Counted from the first letter of the stretch, positions 1-13,360 are shown. The stretch is 64,000 nucleotides of DNA from Telopea speciosissima (GCF_018873765.1 NC_057920.1:9251307-9315306); one strand, 5' to 3'. Numbers and translations: made by a program. The notes: a model not told the origin generated them from the sequence alone.

Positions 1-79
1 CATTGAATTACATATTTGTCCTTCAACTGCTATTTCATCAATCATCATGTTAATGAGAAATAGTTTTGTTGGTCCAAAG

Positions 80-1014
80 TAGGGATGTAAATGGATCGGA
101 TTCGGCTTGGATACGGATCGGATGTGATCGGATTCGAATATTCTCTAGCTAAATACAGATACCTCTAAACGGATTCAGATGGATTCAAATGCGGATCGTA
201 TTCGATTTTTCGACCATCCGTTTACATCTCTGCCTTATGTAACCCGGACCTTCCTCCTCCTGGCGGATACAATTCACTCTCAATCCATCTCTCTTAGACC
301 ATGATTCTCTAAGCTTATCCAAGAGATGTTTTTTATTTGCATTCACGCCTTTTGGAAAGAGCCGTTAAATTAAGTTATAGTTTAGGTGAAGGAAGTATGA
401 CCGCAACTGCATAACTGAAGTGGAGCTCATGGAGTTGTTCATTTGGTTTAACCGGCAGGCAGACAACCTCATTAGAAGGTTGCTCAACAGAGCTTTGGTG
501 AATCGGCATTGGGTCCATTAATTTGTCAATGCAGAAGCTGACTTTCTCAATTATGGTGTTTCAGACCACAGATTGGATTTCTTTTTTAATAAAAAATTCC
601 AAATAATAATGGGTTGCCTGGGATTTGAACCCGAAACTGGTCGGATCGAGTAGATAATTTTCTTGTTGAAAAAAAAAAAAAATTCCCTCCCCATACCATG
701 CTTGCATTTTTAAGTGCACACAGCTTTCTCTTTGTCGTAGATGTTAATTCGAGTTGGTTATTTATATAGATGATTTTCTTTTTACTTTATTTTTATGCTA
801 CTTAATTTTATTCTTTTATATTTATTCAATTTTTTTCCTCATATTCTAGAACCTGTTGAATCCTCAAGATCATTATTTACTTAATTTTTTATTTTTAAGT
901 ATTCGTTTTTTTTTTTTCTAGACAGTTTTTTTCTAGATAACTCTAAACGAATATGGATGTCCCTACACAGGTACGGTTGCGGATTCAGATTACAATTATC
1001 CATTTACATCCCTA
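80..1014. mobile_element. DNA-transposon remnant or MITE with TAGGGATGTAAATGG ends
   Basis: TAGGGATGTAAATGG at 80 is mirrored by its exact reverse complement ending at 1014 (15-bp TIR). The flanks GGTCCAAAG (71-79) and GGTCAAAG (1015-1022) look like a slightly decayed 8-9 bp target duplication, as in hAT or Mutator elements. Inside are repeated ATCGGATTCG-type phrases. A second inverted end near 216-238 (CCGTTTACATCTCTG) may mean that a smaller element is nested or that 80-238 is the original MITE. No coding sequence is visible. Confidence 0.6.
591..686 (-). mobile_element. Possible SINE fragment with tRNA-like B box
   Basis: Read on the minus strand the block contains GGGTTCAAATCCCAGG, matching a pol III B box. 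AAAAAATTCC occurs on both sides (591-600 and about 676-685). No A box or full tRNA fold is present, so it is at most a truncated SINE. Confidence 0.3.
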
Positions 1015-1033
1015 GGTCAAAGACCAAAATTAA

Positions 1034-1522
1034 GGGCTCATTTGGCATGAGTTCTATTTCAATTTCAAATTGCTTTCAAGAAAATAGTCAACAAATGGAT
1101 TTTTTATCACAAATTTGAAATTGATTTAATTGCATCAATTTGAAATATTTCAAGAATAAGAAATCTATTTGGTAGTAGAATCTCTAAGAATGGATTCTCC
1201 ATATTTCTTTCGAAGAGAGTGATGGTAATAGTAGCAGTAGTTGGTGGCAATGGCAAAGGTAGTGGCAGTAGTGCAACCATTAAGAGAAGAACGGTAGTAT
1301 TCTACTTTTTTTACATGAAATCACTACTTCACCCATCATATTGACCATGAGTTCATTAAAGAGCAAGATAGAAATCAAATAAAATAGAAATTCTAAAATA
1401 GGCCTAAACGTATTTCTTTTGATTTATATTTCACTAAAATAAAGTGTAAACATCAAACCAAACAATTTCTAAAATAAAAATCAATCAAAGAAATTGAAAA
1501 AGAAATCATACCAAATCAAGCC
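1034..1522. mobile_element. MITE-like element with GGCTCATTTGG-type ends
   Basis: The left end GGGCTCATTTGGCATGA and the reverse complement of the right end, GGCTTGATTTGGTATGA, form an imperfect TIR. The interior is AT-rich and noncoding, with a GGTAGTGGCAG-like stretch near 1255. I see no clear target duplication. Confidence 0.4.
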
Positions 1523-2118
1523 GGTTGGTGTGAAGGGTAGAGAAATCGACTGGTTTATCACTGATAAAATTGGTTACTAACCCACTTTGGTGAAATTATT
1601 TTGCCCTCATTATTCACCATACTATTTCCCTTTAGTGCCGGTAAAACATGTTACTTCACATATATATTTTTAAAAAAATGCAAAACAATGACAACTCATA
1701 AGTGACATGATGGTAAATCACTTTCAAATAATTTTAAAACCTTACTTTACCCGTAACTTACAGAACTATTGGGAATAAAACAGAAAATCAAGAAAAAAGT
1801 ACAAGTTCTAAATACACCTATAGAGGAGTCTTTCAGACAATCCCAAATACCAAAAAAAAAAACATGGAATTTCGGCATTTGTGATTGTTTTTGTTCATGA
1901 ACTTGGATCCGCTTCATAAAGAAAACAAAAGCTACTGAGGGCGGAGGATCTCGCATTGTCATGAAAGATTAAAGATGCAAAACTGAAATAATTACAAAAA
2001 ATAAGAAAAATGTGACGTCCTTAAACTACACATGTATATCTAGTTTAATCTCAAGCCAGGCACTCATCCTATCAATCTTCCCTTGGTTCCCTTGGCACCA
2101 CTGAGGCCCTGAAGCAGT

Positions 2119-5100
2119 TCAAACAGGGACTGGCAGACCCTTCTTCGCCATGCTGTCCAGAATGTCATTAAGGGCTTGACAGAGTCCCACAATCTGTAAC
2201 ATCCAATGGCAAACTATAGTAAAACAGAAAAGAATGAAGAAAGAAGCATGAAAATTGATGGACTTCAATTCCACTCAAAGTATTCATCTCATTTTACCAA
2301 TCCACCCACTCCCCAACCCCCCAAGTGAGACCAACATGGTATCGACTAGATATGAGAGTTTATTGTAATCCCCCACTAAACCCCTTCAAACTGCAAATTA
2401 CCCCACCCTCCCACACCAACCCCTCCCCCCTCAAAAAAAAAAAATAAAGGGCATACCTGTTGGTCCCATTGTTGCAGCTCTTCTGTGTCATCCTCAAAAT
2501 GTATGACACCTTCAACCTGAAATTGGGGATTCGTCAACTCAATCAATACTGCTCTTGTGCATAAAAATAACGGGAAAAGGAAAGTCAGTAGGGTACTCGA
2601 GGCTTCCAGGTCAATACCCAGTTATGGGGCATTTGGCCAACAGCATGGAAAAAAAATCAATTGTTGATTCAACAGGATCATTGTTCGACCTCTCATACTC
2701 TATTTGATTAATAGAGTCCTCATTTTTGGCCATCCTTTTGCTTTTAATGGGATCAATAGCCAGTTTGAGGGGCCTTAATCAGCAAAACTAAGGGAAGAGC
2801 TGTCTCACTTTTCTAATTTTGTGCTTGAAACTTTTTTTTCTTTTTCTTTTCTGCATCTTAGTATGTGGCTCCATGTTTGGTCTTAGAAATGTCAGCGAGT
2901 TAGTTATTGTGGCCTTGTGGGGCAGCTCATCCCCTATCCTTCTTCAATAACAGATATGAAAAAGGTTCCTACACTCCCTTCCCCCCCCCCCCAAAAAAAA
3001 AAAAAAAAAAAAAAATCAATATGAAGGCTTACAACATGCCCTAACATGGTCATCAATACACACACAAAAACAATCTCAGGTTCAACGCTTAAGGAATAAG
3101 GTTTCAGGCCGCCAGAGAAGAGGACGAAGACAGGCTTTCAGGTTGCCGGTGAAGACAGAAAAAAACAAAAAAAGGAGATTGGAGTCACTCTTTTAGGGGA
3201 ACTGGATAGGAGGAAGAAGAAGCACGTCTTAGGGCAGAAAAAAACCCAACGGTTAAGATAAACAGATTGAACCCAGACTCAAATCAACGGCCACATTGGG
3301 GCATGTCGGAAATGCTGCCCACCACGGGCATGTTGGAACCTCACCCCCTATGAGACAACATCCGAGAGTTCCCAAAATTTGTGGATGGCAATTCCCTCAT
3401 CAAAACGAATCCATGTTCAAGATTCAAAACCGCAAAGATTGCACTACAATCATAAGAAGCAAGTCAAACCTGATCAATTGATCCTCTCATTCTATCTTCT
3501 AATATCATTCTTGAAGCTATCTTTTCAGCCTGTCAAGAAAAATGAGATGAAAAGTTAATGATCATATAGAAATTAGAAATTGGATACAGATACAGCTTCT
3601 GGCATGTCAAGTATGATTTCTGACATATATTTGTAAAAGGAAACCTACACGTGTTACAAAAATTGTATGCATAGTAGGTACTTGAATACAGTTCAAATTG
3701 TCACAAAAATAAAAATGGTAGTTCAGTTCTATTAACTAAAAGACCAATCAGATAATAAGATTTTAGATTCCATCTAATATTTTGAGAGCAGCGTTTTAGC
3801 GATAACTGAAACCCCATAAGTTGAAGAAACGATAAAGAGAATCAAGACATTGGGACACAACTCAATGATTCATTCATTCAGAGAATCAGAATGCACAAAC
3901 TTGATGTCTATTTGTAAGGCCAGCTTAAATTCCAATAACTGCTCCGGAGCCAGACTTCAAGACTGCATGATGCTTCAACTTTGAAGAGAAGTGTTTCATC
4001 AAAAAAAAAAAAAAAAAAAAAAAACTTTGAAGAGAAGTGAAGCCTTTAAGTTTAAGCAATGCAAAGAAACTTTAAACCCGTTCCCCCGGATGCCATGCTT
4101 CAACATCAAACAATCTTCTGAACATGAATATAATGAAATGCAAGACCACTTTGATTTTCTTTCTAGCCACAATATCTTTTAGGCTTTGGAATGGTTATGG
4201 ATCCTCAGCCCCTCCAAACTAATTTGAGCGACAGCCAACTATTTGTTAGTTTAAAATCTTTATTGGTTCTGCACCCATGTTTCTCATTAAAGATATCTAG
4301 GTAAAATGATGGAATTATAAAGTTATGTCCCTCTTGATTAACAAAAACCACAGAAGCTGTATCTGACAACATAAATACGTCTGCAATAAGCCAATAACCA
4401 AATAGAGCTCTACTTCTACACTACCTATTGGTAGACCAAGAGAAGGGAGATATCCCCTCTCCTACATGTGGTCAAGTTAACGATCAAATAAAGAATAATA
4501 ACAATAATAAAAATTTTAAAATCTGAAGACTGATAGGTTACAAGGTATAAAGCAAAATTATTAATAGCAGATTCTAAAATTACATGTGAACATGTTGACT
4601 TTTCAATGTCTAAGTGTGTTGCTAACCCCGAATGGAAGTGAAAATAAAACAAAATTTATTTAGCCAGTATAGGTGATCAACATTTATCACATTAATGACA
4701 GTGTTGCATCTGCTCTCCCTCAAATAAAAATCCTCAAAGAAAGGAACAGATAATCAACAAAACATAATGGTAAAAATGCTACCTTCTGAGGAGCAATACC
4801 CAACAATGTGCCAAGCTCCTCAAAGCTACCAGTTACAAAATGAAAAAGGAAAAAGAATTAGTGGACTTATAAATGCATTTATACCAACCACTAGTATTAA
4901 GAAAAGATCAAAGGATGAAAAGCATCAGCATAATATTTCCAACCTTATGTTTGTGTAAAGTTTGCTCGCACTAAGAAGATTATGTTCAATCATAGCACGA
5001 TCCAACACGGTAAAATTGTCTGGCAAAAGTGCTTTCTGTTGGAAAACTACAACATGAGAATTACCATATCTTGCTCTCAAAGGTCAAAGCAATAATAAAG

Positions 5101-8100
5101 CAGCTGAAACTGAAGAAGCCAAAAAGATTGGAAACCTGATGTGCTTTTAGTTCTTCAGCAAATGCATCAATTTCTGGTTTTCTCAAAATTCTCTCCAAAT
5201 ACACCTGGTGATTTCATATAAGGGTATCATATTCCACATTCAACATTCCTTAAAGATAACAACCAAATGAAGGGAAACAGAAACTGCAACAGTACATAGT
5301 TTTGAGAATACAAGCAAGATTATACCTTCTGCAATATTGGGTAAATCTTTAACTTTGAGCAACGTTCATCCTGGCAATAAGGCCCAATTTCAGCATCAAT
5401 ATCTCATTTGAGGTGTCTACATTTCACATATCAAAGCATCCATAATATATTGTACAATTAAATTTCAAAAGCCATGGGTGGATCGAAATCAAATTAATAA
5501 TAATAAGGGAAAAAGGACTCTGTCAGGAGCAAGGCTCCAGAACCTAGAGACATTGTGGGGCGAAATGACCACCCCGCCCCATGGAAAACAGAAATCCCTC
5601 CCCTGTCGATGTTCCAAAGCACGTTCCCATTGGCCCTCATGGTGGCGCAGGGGCCACACTCCCAGAAAGAAAACTCTTCCCCCAATAATAATAATAAAAA
5701 GAGCAGCACAAATCAGCAATTAACCATAAAAAGGGAGTGTTCTAGAGATTATGGGCATTGACTCCAACTATAATTAATAATAGCAAAACTGAGACATGGT
5801 CATGGGTGTGACAGGACATGTATGGGTGCAAAGATAGGTTAATTACAAGCTTAAAGTTGTTCTAGAAACAAATCCTATGCAAACCACTAATGAGTTTCTT
5901 CTCATTCAAGGCAGAGAGTGCCCATGGTGGTGGCATTCATTTCATCTTTGAGAAGAAACCAAATTATCGCTCAAGAGATTAGAGCAAACTCATGAGAATT
6001 CTAACTTGTATGAAAAACAACAACAACAACAAACTCAGCCTTATCCCAACTTAATGGGGTTGGCTACATGAATCCAAACAAAACCAATTAAGGAAAACTG
6101 AGTTCCAACAAAAAAAGGAAAGAACAGATGGGACAAGAGAAGAGAAATGAAAAATAGAAAATGCCAAATGAGAGATGGAAATAAAAGATAAAAGATAGTA
6201 AGAGGAAAGAGGCACAACCCAGCACGACAGGAGAATCTAACTTGTATGAACTATGAAATAAAAAAAATACACATTAACTCAGTAAAAGATATATGAATGC
6301 ATGGAGGTAACACTAAGTAACTACATAAAATTATGAAATCATAGAGAATTTACATTGGGGGAATGGAGAGAAAAATAGAGGACATAGAAATTTCTTTTTT
6401 GAATGCTCCAGTAAGGAGAGCTGAGATGATTCAGATTGGAAGAACTACAAGAGCAAGGGATAGGCCTAAAATGACACTAAAAGTGGTGAGGAAAGACATG
6501 CATAGCTTTGGATTGGTAACAAGTATGACTTTGAGTAGAGTTGATTGGAGAAAAAAGATCCATGCAGCCAACAACCCCATTTAATTGGGATAAAGCTGAG
6601 TTGAGTTGTATTTATTACATGCCAAGAAGCAATTCAAGTACCACATCATGCATTAGGCTACTAACTCCAGATTTCAGAACATTCTAAAGAAATGGAATGC
6701 AAACTTGACTTGTCAACAATATTCTGAAATGTGTATACCTTATATAAAGTGGCAAGAACACGAGAACGTTGGGGACCAGCAGCAGCCAAAATTGTGCATG
6801 TAACAGCAGCGGTCAGAGCTTGCTCCAAAGCATCCTCATCTATCCACCTATGGTACATGGGGAGAAAAAGAGGCATATGATATATACATATGTGCATATA
6901 CAGTTATACACAAATAATCAAATAGTGTACACATTAATACAATAAAGGTATTGCATGCTGTTTCACTGAATATAGAAAATCATGCATTAAAGGAGATGAA
7001 CCTAGCGTTAGACCCCAGATAGAGTCCCTATCCACCTTAAGAAACTAATTCCATCACATGTCAACACTCATAATTCTCCATAAAATAACTGTCCCACCAT
7101 CCTATTCTAGTATTCTCTATAAAGAGTTATTTTTCTTTGTTTTGTTGTAGTTCTAGTTTCCATTTCCAATCCAATAGGTAACAGTAATATCTTATGGATG
7201 AAGGGGTGAACAGGGCAAAAATCATGGAGTATAAGATCAAAAAATGGATACTTCTGTTCTTTTCCTTATAACTGAGGGTAATTTGTAAATAGGAAAAGTG
7301 GGTTTTTGGGTTCCAGGTCTTATTGGAATGTAAATATGGGTGTATAGTTTTGTAGAGTCAATGGGTAAAGTATTCAGCATTCTCAGTGAACAGTTCGCTT
7401 TTTTGAGAAATATTAATATGAAATCCTTTGGATTTTCTCTATATTGTTCCAATTTTATCGGGTGTTCTCCAAAGAGAAAAATCGGTTTTACTTTTCTCTC
7501 AGAAAATAAGGAAAACAAATTCCTTCAGCTTCATCTATTTCATGCACTCTATTTCTATTTCTCCTTTATTCCCTTGATATCTAAATAGTTTCTCGAAGTC
7601 GATTCATTTCAGCAATTGCATAATGTTATTACTAAGGAACAAGAAAGAAGATTGTTGTCACATTCTTAAAGGGGTTGGAGGATGCAGCTGACAAAGGACT
7701 TAAAACACTAAAAGCATTCCATTGTAAGACATCACAACCCTTCTTCTTCCCCTTTTATCAGGGGTGGGGGAAGGTGTTGTTTCTCACAATGTCCATTTGA
7801 TGTGACATCAAAATCAACTCAGAATTAAAAGCAGTCTTCAATTGTTAACATAAAAAACATTAGAAAGAAATTTTTCAGAACTACATGCACAAGTACATAC
7901 TCATCTCCAATTTGTCGCTTTTCAATTTGAGAGATGTCATAGTAACGTAGAGCAGCTTCCAAGAACCTCCGCTTTAAATCTAAAATCCTTGCATAACAAA
8001 CCTGGAAATGGAGAGGGAAAAAAGGAACAAAATGTTTTACAAACATAATACAAGGATTTCATCTTTCCCCCTAATGCAGCCCCAACCTAGATTTCAATTA

Positions 8101-11100
8101 TTAAGAATCAAAGATCAGATAAAAAAATCCTTGCATAAAAAACCTGGAAATGGAGAGGGAAAAAAGGAATAACGTGTTTTACAAACATAATACAAGGATT
8201 TTATCCTCCCCCCCCCCCTAATGCAGACCCAACCTAGATTTCCAATTATTAAGAATCAAAGATCTGATTGGCTGCTCCACAGGCCTAGATCTGAAATATT
8301 TTCCTGACAAAGCAGGGACTGAGAATCTTGCTAGTTTGTATACTCCAGCAGCTTGTGATGAGAGAAAAGAAGAAAGCAACTAAGCTGCTGCCTAGAAAGA
8401 AAACAGACCGATAGCAGGGGTAGAGCAGAAGATCGATCTGGCAGGAAAAAGGAGAGTGAACAATACCATGAACAGTAATGTGGAAGAAAGAGAATAGAGG
8501 AGAAGAATTCTCAAAAAAATATCTCATTCATAAACTGATGATTGGAAGGTTTCCATCTCTTCAAAGGAAAACAGATTCTATTTCACTTAACTTCAACTTC
8601 CTTACATAAGTAAACTAACTTAGAAAATACTATCAGAGCTCTTAACTTTCTTAACAAATAAAACCCCAAAACAGAAACGAAATCTGATAGGACTCTTTCG
8701 CGCTACTCAAAACAAAACTAACTAGCTAAGATCTAATATTTAAAAAATCCCTTTACACGGGATATCAATGGCCTCACTAATAAAAACTTCAATAAAATAT
8801 TATAATATTAACAATACCTGAACTAATTATCAGTCTATGCTATGCGTCTAGCCTACATTATTACAATACAACTAAGTTACAGCATACAAATCAAAGGTCC
8901 AAAATAGAGGATCAAGCCACATCCAATGGTGGTGATCATAATCCTCCATTCCCCTAAAGAAAAAATAGAGGCCTTTCAACTGCAAAAATAAACAAAACAA
9001 GCTGAGAAAGAATGCTGACCTTGTACTGTAAGTTCAACACTTCATGTTGACTATTGCTAACCAAGAAAGAAGCTTTATTGATAAAAGCTTCCGCATTTAC
9101 AGCATCATCATCCTGCAAAAAAGAAGAAAGAACAGTCAACCTAGTCGCACTCTGATATCATCAATTCAGAAAAAGAAGCCTGAATTCAGATGTTCCGGTA
9201 TCACAATTGTTAGTATTGCAATCCTTCCTTGGAGGCATTCTAGTTCTCTTCTTCCTTGACATGTATGCTTCGACCTTCGAGTTTTAATAAATTTCTTTAT
9301 ACATTGAAGAGGTAAAAAAAACACACACCATTTTCTTGAAGAAGCCACATATTTAAAATTTGGCTTAGTCTGATTAAAATATCTTTCTGATAAGAAATTC
9401 TCATCGGTTGACAATGTCAAAGTACCTCAAGATATAGGCGAGCAATTTGTACGCATTTGGATAGCTTGTAGGCCTCATCAAGCATCCTAGCACAACATAT
9501 AAGGACAGTAAATTAGACCAGATGGTTAAAAGTTACCTGGTTGCAACAGGGACAGACAATATATCTGGTCCCAAGATCAATAAAAACAAGAAGCTTACTC
9601 TCTTACCTGATTCCAGAATCTAGATCAATGCCACTAAGCATTTGAGCTGCTTTTGACCACTGCTGCTCAGATTCATACAGCTCCGCAAGCTTCTCTCTGA
9701 TAATCAACACCTGCAGGTTTACAAATAGATGAAAAACTCTGAAACAGACATGCATTCAGCTTACTAAGGAAACAAATCAAATTATTACAAATTATGTTTA
9801 TTCATTTTTTATGAAATATTTTATTGGTAATATCATAATCCCTAAGGCAGAGGCCCAGAAGCAAAATAAATACATTCAGCTCCATCAATGTCTTGATCAA
9901 TTGAAATGAACAAGAGTTACACGCAGTGAGAGAGGAGATGAGAGAGAGATAATAGGGAAAGAGAGAAAATAGGGCTTCACAAACGAAGCCAGACGTCTGG
10001 CTTGAGTGAGGAAGCCTAACTCATCTCACAAGAGATAATTTAGGGATTTCAACGGTTATATCTTCTTCTCAGTGTAATAGATTAAATAGGAATACAATAA
10101 CTACTTAGTGCTGATCATGACCATAACTACCTAGTTACCATAACCTACACGATGACACCACTTCTACAGTTCTACTAACCATCTATCTCATACTCACTAC
10201 TAGATAACCACACCACCACCGCACATAATTTCCCATGCAACAGATGACTCTCATACAATAGCTTAGCTACCACTCATGCATACATGTATGCATTACAACA
10301 TATCATTAAAGTATTACAACACCTACATATTAACTAACACGTAACAACAAATTGTTACAAACGTAAATAGACACAAGAAATATAGTTAAAAGAATAAGAC
10401 TGGGCCCAAAAAAGGGGACAGGAGAAAACAAAACACATCAATGCATGAATCATGATAGCAGTAAATCTTAAAAATATGCACCTTGGGCATGGAAAGATAT
10501 GAGTTCTGACAATTTTTAAAATTTCTTTAAAAACAAGAAAATTTTTGGGGCTCATTCAATATGGGATCATAGTTCGAAAACCCGCTGAAATTTCTGAAGG
10601 GGCTGCAGAAAAGGGGTTCATTTATCGTCCTCATCAGAGTGTGTTGATCAGATAGGATATTCTGATGCTGACTGGGCTGGTGCCAATAGTAACAGAAGGT
10701 CTACCACAAGGTTTTGTACTTTTGTGGGTGGTAATCTAATCACTTGACGTAGCAAGAAACATACCACTGTGGCAAGATCTAGTGTTAAGGCTGAGTATAG
10801 AGCTATGACTCATACTGCAGTTAAGTTGATGCAGTTAAAATCTTTACTTCAAGAGTTGGGTTTTCTAGTCAACCAACCTATGAAGATGTTCTGTGACAAC
10901 CAAGCTGCTACCTACATCGCCAATAACCCGGTTTTTCATGAGGACAAAGCACATCGAGGTTGATTGTCACTTTGTGTGGAGTGTTGTCATGAAGAAACTC
11001 ATCATTACACCTTTGTATCCTCGCTGATCAACTTGGTGATATATATACCAAGCCTCTATTTGGACCTGCTTTCCATAAGAATTGTTCCAAGCTAGGCATG

Positions 11101-13305
11101 GGTGTGACCTATACGTTCCAGCTTGGGGGGAGTGTTAAATTACCAATTTATGTTGTAAGGGGTACATGCCCCATATGTACCATGGGGGTACATATGGGTC
11201 AAGAACACTGATGACGGTAACTTATGCTACTACCTTGCTTCTTTTATTAGTCTTTTAGATGGCTTATGTCTCTATTTCTGTGTTTGTGGTAGTTTCCTAT
11301 TGTAACTAGGATAGGAAGCTTCTAGTTATTCTGTTGGTTGTAATCTCTTATTATTTAAGTAAACAAGGGGGGCATATCCTCCACTCACGGTACTGTTTTT
11401 ACCAATACATAAACTCTCTTCTTCCTCCATCGTATTCTTCCTTTTGCAATACTGCTGGTTTATTAGAATTGATATTGTCACACAATGAATGCTAAAATTG
11501 TTACAACTTCAGCTTTCTTTATCATTACTAAGTTTTATTCTGGTTCTGATATTCTTCTTGAGTTCAGTTATTAATTAAGTTGCAGCCCAGCATCTCAACA
11601 CTCTTTCCAGCAGCATAATGGGTTCCTGATCACATCATGCCCTACATATTGTTCTGCACAAATAGTTATAGGACTGAGGATCACTCTTTTAGTAAGTTAA
11701 TAATATCTGGCTATAACTTACCATCTGACCAGTGGATTCTCCTATGTTAAGGTTATATTTTTGTTCCAAATATAGACCCTTCGACAAGAATATCTGGTCC
11801 ATCTGACCAGCAGATTATGAGTGTCATATTTTCCCTCTAAATCCGGTTCTTCCTAACCCTGTAGTTCTGGTTTTCCTTTGGATTCCGGGTCAATACTGTC
11901 AGGGGATTAGGATACCATTAATAACTGATCAATAAACTTTACATAGCCCTTTTCCCATTCATGATGTCTCCCCGAAGTAATAAATTCTATAAATACAACA
12001 TGCAAATAAATAAATAAAACAAAATACTACCGAGAGAAAAAGAAAATATAAACCATAACATTAAACTATGAATAAAACTTCAGAGGGATCCATTTTTTAA
12101 GGTTAAGCAAATAACTTTTCTTCCTTCAAGTGCCAGGATGTGGGGGTTGTTCTCACCAATTAAAGCAACGTGTGTCTATATTTTCTGGGTGAGGAAGACC
12201 AAAAAGTTTTTCATTTCATCACTAAAACCAGTGCCCATGGCAGACACCTCAATCTGTACCTATACAGGACACTGGTGTACATGTCCACAGACCAAATCTT
12301 GAGAAATTCATCTCTAGTGACCATTTGAGTACGACATATCTTAATTAACCTTTACTTTTCCCAGAATCGTGTGAGCCCTGTTTTATTTCTTCATTTACCT
12401 TTCCAGTTTAAACTCAAAAAAGAGTATACCTTTCTAGTTCATACATTTTTCTTTCTCTTCCCTTCTGAATTAGTCGTCATATTACGGATAGCTTCGCCCA
12501 GTTTTCTTTGTTTCTATTTTACTTTTCTCCTGAATCTTCATGTTCCTGTCTATACTTGGGGACTTCTTCTGCATGACCTCGGAACAATTTTAGAGATTTT
12601 TTTTTTCAAAAACTTTTAAAGGTTGTAAAAGCATCGATTCTTCATCTTTTAAAATTCTGAGCATCGTAAGTCACCGTACATTGCCCAAGTGATCAGGCCA
12701 GCACATCGACTGAGCATGGATATTTTGACTAAAGTGCATGTATTATCAAAGCAAGCCCAACCAAGAGACGGGGAAGAGAAAAATAACTTAGCTAACACCC
12801 ACAACCTCTATTACATAAACAGTTGGACAACGAATTACAACAATGTATGCATAGTTATAGACTTCAAGCAACAATATAAACCTTATCACTAGATAAATGA
12901 CGAGAGAAGAAAAGGGTTTGATACCGACCTGTTCCTCAAACGAAACAACTCGAGGTTGAATCTGATTAAGAGCATAATGCGCAATCTCCTTTTGGGTCTC
13001 GGGTTCCAACCTTCCCAAATCCTGCGCAAAAGTCTGCAGCAATTGTCGGGACACCACCAGGGGAACGTCGTCGGATACCACTGTCACCCAATGAATATTA
13101 CCGTGAATAAACTAGTGAGAAACTTGAAATCAACAAACTGAAAACCAACTCCAAATGGGCTATTGAAAGTATTACTGTGATCGATAAACTTCTTTGCTTG
13201 TTTGATGTCGTTGGATGCGAGAACAGACGATAGTATAAGCTTGTACTGTTCGATCTTTTGCCTCTGGTCACCGATCGCAGAGGCGTTCGCGAGGGCACTC
13301 TCCAT
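2119..13305 (-). CDS. CSN4: COP9 signalosome complex subunit 4, complete 14-exon gene
   Basis: Exons (coding, minus strand): 13305-13176, 13080-12929, 9710-9607, 9486-9426, 9112-9020, 8001-7901, 6847-6739, 5370-5326, 5204-5136, 5035-4944, 4825-4783, 3529-3470, 2516-2457, 2193-2119. All introns read GT-AG and all phases agree. The sum is 1194 nt, giving 397 aa, the usual length of plant CSN4. The protein starts [20 protein letters not shown] and ends with KKGLPVPV. The C-terminal part (roughly residues 200-365, with stretches such as [16 protein letters not shown] and [19 protein letters not shown]) is the PCI domain that builds the signalosome lid. From family knowledge, CSN4 is a core subunit of the nuclear complex that removes NEDD8/RUB from cullins, controlling light signalling and hormone responses. 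The 13305 start matches the family N-terminus and lies about 50 nt after a TATA box. Introns hold copia, RTE and MITE debris, mostly antisense. Identity is very secure. Confidence 0.96.
3994..4022 (+). mobile_element. Ultra-short LINE-type poly(A) insertion
   Basis: The 17-bp sequence AACTTTGAAGAGAAGTG occurs on both sides (3977-3993 and 4023-4039). Between the copies there is only TTTCATC followed by about 22 A. A target-site duplication plus a 3' tail and almost nothing else is what a severely 5'-truncated L1-type retrotransposition leaves. Confidence 0.65.
5507..5683. mobile_element. MITE-like insertion in CSN4 intron 7
   Basis: A GC-rich block of 177 bp is flanked by AATAATAA on both sides (5499-5506 and 5684-5691). 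Its ends are weakly inverted (GGGAAAAAGG against GGGGGAAGAG). Internally it shares phrases such as GGGCGAAATGACCACC with the element at 43607. The flanks are a microsatellite, so the target duplication is only suggestive. Confidence 0.45.
6006..6080 (-). mobile_element. RTE LINE 3'-end relic, opposite orientation
   Basis: A run of CAA repeats (about 6016-6032) is followed by CTCAGCCTTATCCCAACTTA and ATGGGGTTGGC. This is the reverse complement of the RTE tail seen at 30834 and 6580. It is only about 75 bp, so it is a relic rather than an element. Confidence 0.6.
6363..6625 (+). mobile_element. RTE-type LINE 3' fragment (C-terminus and tail), in CSN4 intron 7
   Basis: The short open frame at 6363-6584 reads [20 protein letters not shown], then [15 protein letters not shown]. 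This resembles the extreme C-terminus of plant RTE LINE reverse transcriptases. It runs straight into the conserved RTE 3' end, CCCCATTTAATTGGGATAA, then a GTTGAGTTG tail. The piece is 5'-truncated and antisense to CSN4. Confidence 0.7.
7983..8266. repeat. 142-bp tandem duplication across the CSN4 exon 6 acceptor
   Basis: Bases 7983-8124 are repeated almost exactly at 8125-8266, with a shift of 142 bp. The unit includes the first 19 bases of exon 6 and its 3' splice site, so a copied acceptor (about 8144-8146) lies upstream of the true one in the direction of transcription. The copied piece is part of the intron. Confidence 0.85.
10560..11500 (+). mobile_element. Degenerate Ty1/copia RNase H fragment with 3' LTR start, in CSN4 intron 2
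   Basis: The plus strand carries the end of a copia polyprotein: [18 protein letters not shown], then TFVGGNLIT, a TGA where Trp is expected, [20 protein letters not shown], and [18 protein letters not shown]. This is the classic copia RNase H block. Frame changes near 10640 and the internal stop show that it is dead. A purine-rich tract (11121-11132) is followed by TGTTAAATT at 11133, the likely start of the 3' LTR. The 3' boundary of the LTR is uncertain (about 11480-11510). The fragment is antisense to CSN4. No 5' LTR, integrase or RT is visible. Confidence 0.8.
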
Positions 13306-13352
13306 GGCTTGCCGAGTGATCGTCGTCGAGGTCGTACAACTCGAAACCCTAG

Positions 13353-13360
13353 TTTTTATA
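13353..13360 (-). promoter_or_regulatory. TATA box of CSN4 with overlapping telo-box
   Basis: On the minus strand TATAAAAA lies about 48-55 nt upstream of the CSN4 start codon, followed directly by CTAGGGTTT, a plant telo-box (AAACCCTAG on the plus strand, 13345-13353). Telo-boxes are known in promoters of plant housekeeping genes. The implied 5' UTR is only about 20 nt. The assignment rests on position and sequence alone. Confidence 0.55.

Noticed and set aside
601-640. tRNA gene suggested by a B-box sequence
   Set aside because: There is no acceptor stem, anticodon arm or A box. At most it is a SINE relic.
9905-10345. Possible solo LTR in CSN4 intron 2
   Set aside because: The right end resembles an LTR start on the minus strand, but no second end or duplication could be defined.
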